Assembly (NCBI GenBank): GCA_023807065.1
Contig: JAJJLU010003972.1
Span: 1-22,171, forward strand
Direction of reading: 5' to 3'
DNA from: Isotricha intestinalis
Taxonomy: Eukaryota > Ciliophora > Litostomatea > Vestibuliferida > Isotrichidae
DNA: 22,171 nucleotides
The position numbers and the translations under genes were made by a program. Below, piece by piece: positions 1 to 8,481 of this stretch. Below the pieces are notes generated by a model. It saw only the letters and a list, made by a program, of their open reading frames with translations. It did no database searches and had not been told where the DNA came from. Numbering within the stretch: position 1 is the first letter of the stretch; the number at the start of each line of letters is the position of its first letter.

Positions 1-125
1 TTTCTTTCTATATTTGAATTTTCACTTATTTCTATTTTAACCATTAATTGTCTATTTTCATTTATTTTTATTTTTTCTTTATCTACATTTTTATTTTCTT
101 TCATATTTTCTTCTTTTGATTCCAT
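1..125 (-). CDS. 5' end of a hypothetical protein gene (partial)
   Basis: Read on the minus strand, an ATG at 125 opens a frame that stays open for 41 codons to the left edge of the window. The translation starts MESKEENMKENKNVDKEK and is rich in Glu, Lys and Asn. This looks like a charged, disordered N-terminus, a composition shared with other proteins in the window. The product cannot be named because the rest lies outside. The open frame, the local A-rich leader and the same-strand gene to its right support it, but 125 bases of AT-rich sequence is weak evidence. Confidence 0.5.
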   Translation of the reverse strand, partial: MESKEENMKENKNVDKEKIKINENRQLMVKIEISENSNIER

Positions 126-157
126 TTAATATTTAAAAAAAGAAAATATCTACCTTT

Positions 158-345
158 TATCCCCAAATAAACCGGTCTCTAAAAAAATCTTTTTATTTTT
201 TCTGTATCCAATAGACTGGTTTATTTCGGAATTTTAATTTTTCCTAAATTCTTTGAGACCAGTTTATTAAAGGAAAAAAATTTCAGAAAAAAACATTCAA
301 AAAATTAGAGACCTGTTTATTATGGGACCGGTTTATTTTGTGATA
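158..345. mobile_element. MITE-like element with TA-flanked terminal inverted repeats
   Basis: The left end (158-179) reads TATCCCCAAATAAACCGGTC followed by TC. The reverse complement of the right end (345-324) reads TATCACAAAATAAACCGGTC followed by CC. They match at 19 of 22 positions and both start with TA, so the 188-bp unit is bounded by TA on each side, as for Tc1/mariner-type insertions that duplicate a TA target. Three further copies of the core GACYNGTTTATT lie inside on the plus strand at about 214, 257 and 309. It has no coding capacity. A TA-bounded internal eliminated sequence of a ciliate would look similar. The class is inferred; the repeats are directly visible. Confidence 0.65.
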
Positions 346-826
346 TACGGTGATTTAGATTTATTCAGTTTTAATACTAATACTTTTATTTATATGAAAG
401 AAATGTTTAATGATTTTTCATCTTTATTATCTTTAAATTTATATAATTTTCATATTCTAAAAATAACTATTGATATAAGCATTAAAAGGATTAAACAAAG
501 TCTAAAATATTATTACACATGATGAAACAATTAAAAAAAATATTATAAGTGGTTAAAAATCTAATTTAATTTATTCACCAAATTTTTAATAGTTATATTA
601 TGTCAAAGAAGAAGAATAATACCAAATTATTTTATAAATGAAAGTAAAAAATTTTAGAAAATTATTTGAATTTCCATAATATTATTTATTAAACATAATT
701 TTTTCTTAAATGAATCGAAATTTAAAAAAAATCAATAATTTTTATCTAAAAAAAAAAGATAAAAAAATAAAAATTTCAAAAGAAAGAAATAAAGTTAAAA
801 AATAATAAAAAATAAGACTGAATTTA
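346..826. other. AT-rich spacer without a supported gene
   Basis: Between the inverted-repeat element and the 3' end of the coiled-coil gene I see only AT-rich sequence with A and T runs. A 66-codon plus-strand frame opens inside the right terminal repeat at 322, but its composition looks non-genic and its start belongs to the repeat. Confidence 0.6.
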
Positions 827-2587
827 TTATTTATAACCAAGAATCATTTTAGCTCCATCAAGAACAATATCAAGATTATAAGGATTATTTCCAGCTCTTA
901 ATTCCAGAATAAAAGTAGCAAATTCATACATTTGTTCTTCACTCATTTTATCAACAAAATCTCCAATTCTGTCTTTTTTAATTTTAATATTATCATTAAT
1001 AATTTTTTCTTCAAGAGAATTAACTTTATTCATAACTAAATTAACTTGAGCTTTTAATTCATCCATATCAGAAAAAATTTTATTAATTGCTTCTTGATGA
1101 GCATTTAATATTTTATTTATATTACTTATTTCATTTTCTAAGTTACTTATTCTTTGTTCATGTCCATATAAAATTTTACATATTTCTTCTATTTTCCCTG
1201 AATTTTCAAAAATTGTTGATTGAATTGATGCTATTGCTTTTGAATGTTCTGCTAATATTTCTGTATGTTCATTTAATATTTTTGATATTGAATCTAATTT
1301 TTTTATATTTTCATTTGTTTGCTCTTTTAATTTTATTATTTCATTTCTATTTTCATTTGTTTCTATATTTAATTTTTCTATATCTTTCATTTGATCTTTT
1401 GCTAACTGCTTTAATTCATTTGATTCTATAAATAATTCTTTTATATTATTCATACATTCCATTGTTTTTTTCTGTTCTTCACTTATTATTATTCCTTGGG
1501 CTATAATTAATTCTTTTTGTTCTTGATTTGATCTTGTTAATAAAGAAAGGGTTTTTTCATGATCTTTACTAATATTTTCAATAGAAGATAATTTTGATTC
1601 ATAACTTGAAATTCTATCATTAACTTTATTCATTTCTACATTTATTTTATCTTTAGTAGCAATAATTTGATTAGTTAAAAAATAAAAATCTTGTTTTATT
1701 GCTGAATTACTTTCTTTAATATCATCTTTAACATCTTTAAATCTTTCTTTCATAAAATCATTAGTCTCTTTAATTTGATTTTGATTGAATTTAAATTGTA
1801 AATCCATTTTTTCATTAGTAGAATTAATTTCAGAATGAAGATTATTATAAACATTTTTAATATCTTTATCTAATATTTGGAAACCCATATCCATTCTTTT
1901 ATTACTAATTTCAATTTCATTATGTAAAGTTTGATGAGTTTGTTTAATAGCATTTCCTAAATTATTAAAACCTAAATCCATTTTATTATCCAAGTTATTT
2001 AACCCAGTATCAATTTTATAATTTAAAACCCCAACACAATTATTTAATTTATTAATTTCACCGCACATTACATCCGTTTTCTGAAATAAAAAATTAATAT
2101 TTTTCGTATTTTCATTAACTTGATTTCCAATCACATTAACTCTATTATTTAAAATACTAACATTTTGTTGTAATTGACCTATTTGTCTATCATGTAAAGC
2201 AACATGATTTTGTAATTGTCCTATTTGTCTATCGTGTAAAGCTACGTGATTTTGTAATTGACCTATTTGATAATCATGACGATCAAGACGCTTATCTATT
2301 ATTGATAAATGAGCATTTGTTTTTTGAGCAAAATTATCGAAATTTGTTCTTAATGTTCTATGCTGAGATTCTATTGAACCTATGTTATTTATTGCATATG
2401 TTAGTTCTGATTTTATGTTTGAGTTTTTTTCGTTTTCTGATGCATCATTCATTTCTTTTTTAAATCTTTCATTTTCATGATGAATACTTTGAGCTGAATC
2501 ATAAATAGAAAATAGATCTGATGCAGCATCTAAAACTCCCAATGCTACTTTACCTCCTACTTTAGCTATTTTTCCAAATTTTCCCAT
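827..2587 (-). CDS. long coiled-coil protein with 14-residue tandem repeats
   Basis: The product is 586 aa from the first ATG (2587); the frame extends three codons further upstream only to a GTG, which is unlikely as a eukaryotic start. The N-terminus (about 1-40) is basic then mildly hydrophobic (MGKFGKIAKVGGKVALGVLD), possibly an amphipathic membrane-contact segment. The rest is almost entirely heptad-like helix. Residues about 104-147 hold three copies of the 14-residue unit LHDRQIGQLQNHVA. Residues about 185-290 carry looser repeats with a K/R-MD-L/M-GF core, and 300-540 form a long Asn/Glu/Lys coiled coil. The C-terminal 45 residues (DFVDKMSEEQMYEFATFILE) look like a small separate helical domain. 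Function is unknown; a structural or scaffold role is inference. Confidence 0.85.
   Translation of the reverse strand: MGKFGKIAKVGGKVALGVLDAASDLFSIYDSAQSIHHENERFKKEMNDASENEKNSNIKSELTYAINNIGSIESQHRTLRTNFDNFAQKTNAHLSIIDKRLDRHDYQIGQLQNHVALHDRQIGQLQNHVALHDRQIGQLQQNVSILNNRVNVIGNQVNENTKNINFLFQKTDVMCGEINKLNNCVGVLNYKIDTGLNNLDNKMDLGFNNLGNAIKQTHQTLHNEIEISNKRMDMGFQILDKDIKNVYNNLHSEINSTNEKMDLQFKFNQNQIKETNDFMKERFKDVKDDIKESNSAIKQDFYFLTNQIIATKDKINVEMNKVNDRISSYESKLSSIENISKDHEKTLSLLTRSNQEQKELIIAQGIIISEEQKKTMECMNNIKELFIESNELKQLAKDQMKDIEKLNIETNENRNEIIKLKEQTNENIKKLDSISKILNEHTEILAEHSKAIASIQSTIFENSGKIEEICKILYGHEQRISNLENEISNINKILNAHQEAINKIFSDMDELKAQVNLVMNKVNSLEEKIINDNIKIKKDRIGDFVDKMSEEQMYEFATFILELRAGNNPYNLDIVLDGAKMILGYK
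2171..2290 (-). repeat. 42-bp tandem repeat (three copies) inside the coiled-coil gene
   Basis: The block beginning taattgacctatttg recurs at 2171, 2213 and 2255, a strict 42-bp period that encodes the 14-residue unit. The third copy diverges after about 15 bases. Differences between copies are mostly silent, for example catgtaaagc against cgtgtaaagc. Confidence 0.9.
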
Positions 2588-3027
2588 TCTTATCACAATT
2601 GTTTTATCTAATTTTTTGATACTTTAATATTAAAAATTTTGAAATTAAAAATTTAGGTTAACTATATTATGTCATTTTTTTAAAATAAAAGTTTAATTTT
2701 TAAATATTGTTGTTTATTTGAATGCAATTTTTTTATTCTTACTCGAACTTGATATATTTATTCACAATAAATTGGAAAATGCTTCAATTAATCATAAATA
2801 GTTTATTATATTGAATTAAATTCAATTATATTTAATTATATAATTAAAAAATAAGTGTGTGAATAAAAAACAAAAAATAATTAAAACAAAAACTCGAAAT
2901 TCTTTAAATTACTATTAAAAAAAAAATAAATTTGTATACCATAAAAATAATTTAAAATATATATTTAAACTATATAAAAACCTCATATAAATCCTACTTA
3001 AAAAACCCCAAAGAAAAAATAAAAATT
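2588..3027. other. spacer between two minus-strand genes
   Basis: This is AT-rich sequence with no convincing reading frame. It should contain the 3' untranslated region of the WD40 gene and the promoter and 5' untranslated region of the coiled-coil gene. I see no distinctive motif. Confidence 0.6.
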
Positions 3028-4152
3028 TTATTCCCAAACCTTAATGGCCATATCTCTACTACCACTGACAATTTTTCCATCCACTGTGACAACAAGACCA
3101 CAAACAGCTTCATCATGAGCTTCAAAAGAAGTTTCAATACTTCCATTTTTTGAATTCCAAACAGTAATAGTCCAATCACTTCCTCCACTAACAATTCTTC
3201 CGTCAATAAATTGACTCATACAAAGAATATGTCCAGTTCCATGGCTTAATCTAAGTTCAACATCTCTTTTTTCTATATTCCAAATAATAATAGTATTATC
3301 ATAACTTCCACTTGCAAATCTTTTATCTTTTAACAATTTTAAACAACTAACACCAGAATAATGACCTTCAAGAGTGAATAAATGTTTCCTTTTATTAATA
3401 TCCCAAAATCGAATTGAATGATCACCTGAACCACTTGCCATAGTATAACTATCAATTTGAAGAACACAAGTTACTAAATCAGTGTGACCTTCTAAAATGT
3501 AACTTTCATCAATTTGTTTATCAGCACTTAAATCATAGAATCGAAGTGCTTTATCACCTCCTCCACAACAAACAGTAACATCAGTGACTGGACAAACACA
3601 AAGGAAAGGATGTTTCATTTCATAACAATAAACATCTTTTCCTGTATTTATATTCCATTTTCTTATTGTTTTATCTTGTGATACAGAAACTAATAAAGTA
3701 TTTGTATATTGAATCATATCAGTTACTCTATTTGTATGTCCTTTTAAAGTATAAATTGGCTTCTTTGACATTTCTCCTATATCCCACATTTTTATCGTAA
3801 AATCATATGATAATGATGCTATTTTTCCATTTTTAAATAACACTAATTTCTCTATGAAATCTTGATGTGCGTTTGGATATGTTTTTATACATTTAAATTT
3901 CTTTTTTAATGATGGAGTATTATTTATTTGAAATGAATTTCGCCTTTTTAATGGAAGATCCTTTGATGATGTAGTTTTTTTATTTGATGAATCTGTTTTG
4001 AATGAATTTCTCCTTATTTGATTTCTATCTAATTTTAATGATGCTAATTTCTTTGCTGATCTTGCAATTTGTGTTGAATTTTGATTTGTGTTTTCAGGTT
4101 TTCCTTCAGGTTCAGTCTTTCCTGTTATTTCTTCGATAAGTTTCTTTTCCAT
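3028..4152 (-). CDS. WD40-repeat protein, seven-bladed propeller
   Basis: The product is 374 aa. After a basic, low-complexity N-terminus (about 1-90), seven WD40 units run to the last residue. Most show the GH...WD spacing: KGHTNRVTDM ending RKWNI, EGHTDLVTCV ending RFWDI, EGHYSGVSCL ending IIWNI, and the final AHDEAVCGLV ending IKVWE. The third unit is the most degenerate and ends RFYDL. One complete propeller with no extra domain suggests a protein-interaction scaffold; which one cannot be told from sequence alone. The N-terminus carries the pentapeptide RRNSF twice (residues about 47-51 and 70-74), each a good match to the basophilic PKA-type site R-R-x-S. The gene is divergent from the STPG gene. 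Confidence 0.93.
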   Translation of the reverse strand: MEKKLIEEITGKTEPEGKPENTNQNSTQIARSAKKLASLKLDRNQIRRNSFKTDSSNKKTTSSKDLPLKRRNSFQINNTPSLKKKFKCIKTYPNAHQDFIEKLVLFKNGKIASLSYDFTIKMWDIGEMSKKPIYTLKGHTNRVTDMIQYTNTLLVSVSQDKTIRKWNINTGKDVYCYEMKHPFLCVCPVTDVTVCCGGGDKALRFYDLSADKQIDESYILEGHTDLVTCVLQIDSYTMASGSGDHSIRFWDINKRKHLFTLEGHYSGVSCLKLLKDKRFASGSYDNTIIIWNIEKRDVELRLSHGTGHILCMSQFIDGRIVSGGSDWTITVWNSKNGSIETSFEAHDEAVCGLVVTVDGKIVSGSRDMAIKVWE

Positions 4153-4574
4153 TTTACTTTATTTCTTTTTATTTTTATCTCTTATATAATAATTTTTATA
4201 TATTTAATCTATTTTCTATGATGTTTTATATTTGTTTTAATCTAATATTTATAAATTGTCTTTCAATGTCAAATTTTTTTTGCTGCTTTTTTATAAAAAA
4301 GGGTTGAAAATACATTTAACTTTTTCTAAAATGACTATTTAAATTATTTATAACCATAATAATTAAAAATTGTTATTTAAAAGAATTTAAATGAAAATAA
4401 TTTTTTTAAAAATCCATTTTAATTCTTAAAAATATATATTAAAACGAAATAAGCTTTTGTAAAAAATTTTTATAAATATTTATAATATACATTAATTAAA
4501 TAATTCATATTAATAAAAATTATAAAAAAATTATCAATAAATAAATTAAAAAAATAAAAAAATAACTTTCAAAA
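4153..4574. promoter_or_regulatory. divergent intergenic region, probable bidirectional promoter
   Basis: This 422-bp stretch separates the divergent ATGs of the WD40 gene (left, -) and the STPG gene (right, +), so both promoters must lie here. The sequence is AT-rich with A/T runs and a slightly less AT-biased patch near 4257-4312. I see no recognisable TATA or other box that stands out from the background. Confidence 0.5.
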
Positions 4575-5765
4575 ATGTCATTACAAAATCCTGAAGTACT
4601 AAAAAAAGTAGACGTGAACATAAATTCTTCAACATCAAAGCAAATGTATTCCTTTGGTAGAAATCGTCGTTTCCGTGAATTAAAGCCATCCTCAGAGACA
4701 TTTTTTTACAATCTACCTACATTCAAATCAACAAGATATGCATCATTTGGATATGGAACACGTTCAGATTTTACACGTTCACTTCGAAATGGTAAGACTC
4801 AAGTATACTATAATATACCATCAGATTTTAATTTTCGAGTACGTCACTCTCCTCAATATTCAATGGGAAAAGGAAGAGAAGATTGTAAGAGACCAATAAA
4901 CAATGTAGATAAGAATGATCCTGGTCCCGGAGCATATAATGTATCTAGACCTCTTGGATATAATGCTTTAAAATTTTCCATTTTTGGAAGAGATTGGGCT
5001 TATAAAGATGAAAGGAAAAATACGAAAAATTTTCCTGCTCCTGGACATTATAATCAGAAACTTTCTATTAATGGAACTGGAAGGTATCCTACTTCTAATT
5101 TTAATAATACTCAAGGATTAACTTTTTCAGGAGCTGAAAGATTTAAAATTCAATTTAATAAAAATCCTGGACCTGGTACTTATGAAAATGATACTATTTT
5201 TAATGGAACTGGATTCCATTTTTCTACAAAATATGGAAGTAATGTTGCTAAGACCATGCATAATCGACCTCCTCAATTTTATAGGAAAGATAAAGATAGT
5301 GGTACTCCTGGACCTGGAAGTTATGATTTTTTCTCAGATTTTGAAGGATTTCAAAGATTTAAAAGTAGTAATGCTTTTAAAAATAAATTTAAAATTAAAC
5401 AAAAGAGTCAAAAAACTCAAAAAGATAAAAAAAGTGAAAAAAATGAAAAAGAAGATAAAAAGAAAAATGAGAAGAAAAATGAAAAAAAAGAAAATGATAA
5501 TATTAGAGTTGAAGAGAATAATAATGAAAAAGGAAATGAAAATAATAATAAAAAAGAAGAAGAAAATAAAGAAAAAAAAGAAAATGATAATAGTATAGTT
5601 GAAGAGAATAATAACGAAAAAGGAAATGAAAATAATAATAAAAAAGAAGAAGAAAATAACGAAAAAAATGATGAAGGGGATAATAAAGAAAATAAAGGAG
5701 AAGAAGATCTTGAATTTAAAGAAGATATTGAAAAAGAAGAAAAAGTTAATGATGCAATAAATTAA
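4575..5765 (+). CDS. sperm-tail PG-rich repeat (SHIPPO/STPG-type) protein
   Basis: The product is 396 aa. The core (about 1-270) carries the family signature P-G-P-G-x-Y: PGPGAY at 116-121, PAPGHY at 154-159 (one Gly replaced), PGPGTY at 198-203 and PGPGSY at 245-250. Segments such as FSIFGRD and LTFSGAERF between them are also typical of the family. Known STPGR proteins bind or line microtubules in cilia, flagella and protist cortices, so a ciliary or cortical microtubule role is likely. From about 275 the protein becomes a Lys/Glu/Asn low-complexity tail containing two copies of a 30-residue repeat. The tail is unlike the core and probably disordered. The start is the only ATG in an A-rich leader. 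Confidence 0.9.
   Translation: MSLQNPEVLKKVDVNINSSTSKQMYSFGRNRRFRELKPSSETFFYNLPTFKSTRYASFGYGTRSDFTRSLRNGKTQVYYNIPSDFNFRVRHSPQYSMGKGREDCKRPINNVDKNDPGPGAYNVSRPLGYNALKFSIFGRDWAYKDERKNTKNFPAPGHYNQKLSINGTGRYPTSNFNNTQGLTFSGAERFKIQFNKNPGPGTYENDTIFNGTGFHFSTKYGSNVAKTMHNRPPQFYRKDKDSGTPGPGSYDFFSDFEGFQRFKSSNAFKNKFKIKQKSQKTQKDKKSEKNEKEDKKKNEKKNEKKENDNIRVEENNNEKGNENNNKKEEENKEKKENDNSIVEENNNEKGNENNNKKEEENNEKNDEGDNKENKGEEDLEFKEDIEKEEKVNDAIN
5490..5669 (+). repeat. two tandem copies of a 90-bp coding repeat
   Basis: The block beginning gaaaatgataat occurs at 5490 and 5580, giving two in-frame 90-bp units (30 residues each) in the charged tail of the STPG protein. The copies differ at only a few bases, such as attagagtt against agtatagtt, so the duplication is recent or being homogenised. 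Confidence 0.9.
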
Positions 5766-5861
5766 ATAAAAATGCCAAAATTTAATAATTAATTTTATTA
5801 TTAAATTTAATTGTTTTTCTGAATTTAACATAATTATTTTTTTAAAATCAAAAAAAAATAA

Positions 5862-6890
5862 ATGGTCGATATTGATAGAATAATTAATATAAGTTTATTA
5901 ATAATATCATTAATATGTTTCATACAATCTTTCACAGTAGAATATTTACATTTAACACAAGAAAATTTAAAACAAGGTTTTTTTGAAGTCGTATTTTTAA
6001 TAGTAACTTTTGAATGCATATTATATTTTCTTTTATTATCAGAATCAATTTTATTATTACTTAAAATAAATATTATTATAATTCACATAATTTTAGGAAC
6101 GATAATATTTTTTTCAAATTTAGAAATAATATTTTATAATATATTAACTTTAAATCATTTAATGAATTCAAGTATTAAAAAAGATAAATTAATTGAAAAA
6201 GATATGGAAAATAAAGATACAAGATCTTTTTCAATTTCTCTTAAAACTCATTCTTTTCTATATTTTCATGTTTTATGTTTTATTGCTAGTTTTGTTTTTA
6301 CTGTTTATTATTGTTTTGTTGGATTTATTTATCATGACAATAATACAAAAGAAAATATTTTTTGGTATTTTTTATTTATTAAAGATTCAGATTATCTTTT
6401 TATTATTATTTTAATTCCTAGTTTTTTTTATTTATTATTTTCAATTCCTTATTTATTTATTTCGAAAAATAAAGAAGAAATTTCAGATAAAATAAAATTA
6501 AAAAATTATTCTTTGTATTGTTTTTTAACTTCTTTATTATGGTTAATTTATTCTTCTTCTCTTATTTTTATAAAAAGTTCTTCAAAATTATATAAAAATA
6601 AAAAATTTCAAATTATATTTGCAATTGTTTATTTACTTTCTTTATTAATTTGTTTTTGGTATCGTTCTAATGCTTTTTATGTGACTTCAATTATTTATGA
6701 TGGAAATATTTCTATTTTGAAAATTATTAATTGTTTAAAAATATTGTTTTGTCTAAGAAAAGTTAAAAAATTTAGTTCTATTGATTATAATAATGCTTAT
6801 TTAACTCATGCTCTTGCTTCAAAAAATGATTTTATTACAGAAGATGATATTGGAAAAAGTTTTGACCAAAGTATAAGTTATAAAAGTTAA
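5862..6890 (+). CDS. multi-pass membrane protein with about seven hydrophobic segments
   Basis: The product is 342 aa. Hydrophobic stretches lie at about 7-24, 40-66, 68-97, 131-154, 179-200, 217-238 and 249-268. A hydrophilic loop of about 34 residues separates the third and fourth segments. A C-terminal tail of about 70 residues contains a basic stretch (LRKVKKFSS) followed by acidic residues (ITEDDIGKS). Seven segments plus a soluble tail is GPCR-like, but I recognise no GPCR motif; a transporter-like or lineage-specific membrane protein is equally possible. It lies only 96 bp after the STPG gene on the same strand. I do not recognise the family. Confidence 0.8.
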   Translation: MVDIDRIINISLLIISLICFIQSFTVEYLHLTQENLKQGFFEVVFLIVTFECILYFLLLSESILLLLKINIIIIHIILGTIIFFSNLEIIFYNILTLNHLMNSSIKKDKLIEKDMENKDTRSFSISLKTHSFLYFHVLCFIASFVFTVYYCFVGFIYHDNNTKENIFWYFLFIKDSDYLFIIILIPSFFYLLFSIPYLFISKNKEEISDKIKLKNYSLYCFLTSLLWLIYSSSLIFIKSSSKLYKNKKFQIIFAIVYLLSLLICFWYRSNAFYVTSIIYDGNISILKIINCLKILFCLRKVKKFSSIDYNNAYLTHALASKNDFITEDDIGKSFDQSISYKS

Positions 6891-7143
6891 TTTATATATA
6901 TTTATTACATATATAAATTAATAATTTTATGTTATCAAAAAAATTTTTATGTTATTGAGTCATTGACTACAATTACATTTATTTATTAAATGTTATTATA
7001 TTTCAAAATTCAAATCAATTAATAAATAAATTAAAATAAACATATTTTTTAATGAATAAAAATCAATGTAAGAAAAATTTATAAAAAAAACGAGAATAAA
7101 AATAATAAAAACAAATAAAAAATTCCATCAAAACAAAGCATTT

Positions 7144-8364
7144 TTAAACCGAGCTAAATTCCTTAGTCCATTTATCATAAGTATCTAAATCTTTTTGACT
7201 GACACTTTTAGAAATATTCCCTATAGCATTCATTAAATCTTGATTTCCAATAGGAGCTTCACAGTTCCCTCTAAACTGAGGATCATCGACTAATTCTTCA
7301 ATATTTCTTCCCTTATTCTTCTTCAACTCCCTCCTCATAGGCATAAGAGCAGCTTCTCTACAAACATTAGCTATATCAGCACCTGAATAACCATCAGTAG
7401 CTTTAATTAATTTATCATAATCAATATCTTTACTCAAATTAATTTTCTTTAAATTCAAATCAAATAATTGTCTCCTTCCCTTTTCATTAGGAAGAGGAAT
7501 ATAAACTCTCTTCTCGAATCTCCTTCTCAAAGCATCATCGAGATCCCAAGGTCTATTAGTAGCAGCCATAACAGTAACATTCTTCCCTTTATTTTCCTCT
7601 CCTTGTTTCTCATTTGCTGAAGCACTAGTAGCTGAATTAACTCCTTCCATTTGCACAAGGAATTCACTTTTAACTCTTCTTGAACCTTCTCCTTCCCCTC
7701 CTTCACCTCTTTTACTACAAAGGGAATCAACTTCATCAATGAAGATAGTAGTAGGAGCATAGAATCTTGCCATTTCAAATAATATTCTAACTAATTTCTC
7801 ACTTTCACCTCTCCACTTACTAGCAAAAGAAGAAGAATGAACATTAAAGAAAGTAGTTTTTCCTTGAGTAGCAAGTGCCTTAGCAAGCATTGTCTTCCCA
7901 GTTCCAGGAGGACCATATAATAAAACTCCTCTCCATGGTCTTCGAATACCTTTGAAATAATCAGGAATGATTAAAGGTAGAAGAACAGCTTCTTGTAAAG
8001 TTTTTTTAGCTTTATCTAATTCTGCAATATCATCGAATTTCACATTTGGATTTATATCAACAACTTCCCTTTCTAACATTTCAATCAACTCTGCATCAGG
8101 ACCATTACCATCAGGATAATGTGATAAGAGGAATGCACTCTTTGATTGAGATGATTGAGGATTCTTTGATGAAGATGCTCTATTTCCTCCGTAGTTCATT
8201 GGACCATCAGGACCATAGTTTGCAAACTTTCCATATTTCTCATTCATTCTTTTTGAAGGAACATAATTGTTTAATGCGTTGTTTATTTGGTTCATTGGGT
8301 TAACTCGGTGACCTTGTCCTCGAGATGGGATACCATTATTATTTGAAGGATTGTTTTTTTTCAT
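7144..8364 (-). CDS. katanin p60-type microtubule-severing AAA ATPase
   Basis: The product is 406 aa. The AAA module follows the family closely: a YPDG...AELIEMLERE linker (about 83-100), Walker A GPPGTGKT (151-158), pore-loop SKWRGESEK (182-190), Walker B IFIDEVDS (207-214), sensor MAATNRPWDLD (266-276) and the arginine-finger run LRRRFEKR (279-286). The C-terminal helix ends KWTKEFSSV, matching the usual katanin terminus. Katanin p60 hexamers pull tubulin tails through the central pore and sever microtubules, with roles in cilia and cortical arrays. The roughly 80-residue N-terminus is short and Asn/Gly/Ser-rich with no visible MIT domain. The usual Gly in DDIAGL is Glu here (DDIAELDKAK). 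Residues about 242-261 are a low-complexity insert. Confidence 0.95.
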   Translation of the reverse strand: MKKNNPSNNNGIPSRGQGHRVNPMNQINNALNNYVPSKRMNEKYGKFANYGPDGPMNYGGNRASSSKNPQSSQSKSAFLLSHYPDGNGPDAELIEMLEREVVDINPNVKFDDIAELDKAKKTLQEAVLLPLIIPDYFKGIRRPWRGVLLYGPPGTGKTMLAKALATQGKTTFFNVHSSSFASKWRGESEKLVRILFEMARFYAPTTIFIDEVDSLCSKRGEGGEGEGSRRVKSEFLVQMEGVNSATSASANEKQGEENKGKNVTVMAATNRPWDLDDALRRRFEKRVYIPLPNEKGRRQLFDLNLKKINLSKDIDYDKLIKATDGYSGADIANVCREAALMPMRRELKKNKGRNIEELVDDPQFRGNCEAPIGNQDLMNAIGNISKSVSQKDLDTYDKWTKEFSSV

Positions 8365-8481
8365 TTTTTTATTTAATTGTTTTTTTTTGATTTATACATT
8401 TTATTTTTTCATTAAAATTAAAAAAATAAAATGTTTAAAAGTTATTTGAAAAATAAATATTTAATTTATTAATATTAAGAT

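Noticed and set aside
322..522. 66-codon plus-strand frame (MGPVYFVIYG...)
   Set aside because: Its ATG lies inside the right terminal repeat of the MITE-like element, and the translation has the Ile/Leu/Asn/Tyr composition expected of chance frames in AT-rich DNA.
2588..2596. Upstream GTG start for the coiled-coil protein
   Set aside because: A GTG start is not expected in a nuclear eukaryotic gene; the ATG at 2587 three codons later is preferred.
2994..3206. 70-codon minus-strand frame overlapping the WD40 3' end
   Set aside because: It is a shifted-frame shadow of the last two WD40 units, which are clearly coded in the other frame.
5334..5831. 165-codon minus-strand frame rich in Phe and Ile
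   Set aside because: It is the antisense of the Lys/Glu/Asn-rich STPG tail; the Phe runs are simply complements of Lys codons.
6891..6920. TATATA-rich near-palindrome between convergent genes
   Set aside because: It is low-complexity alternating AT; nothing separates it from the general background of the 3' spacers.
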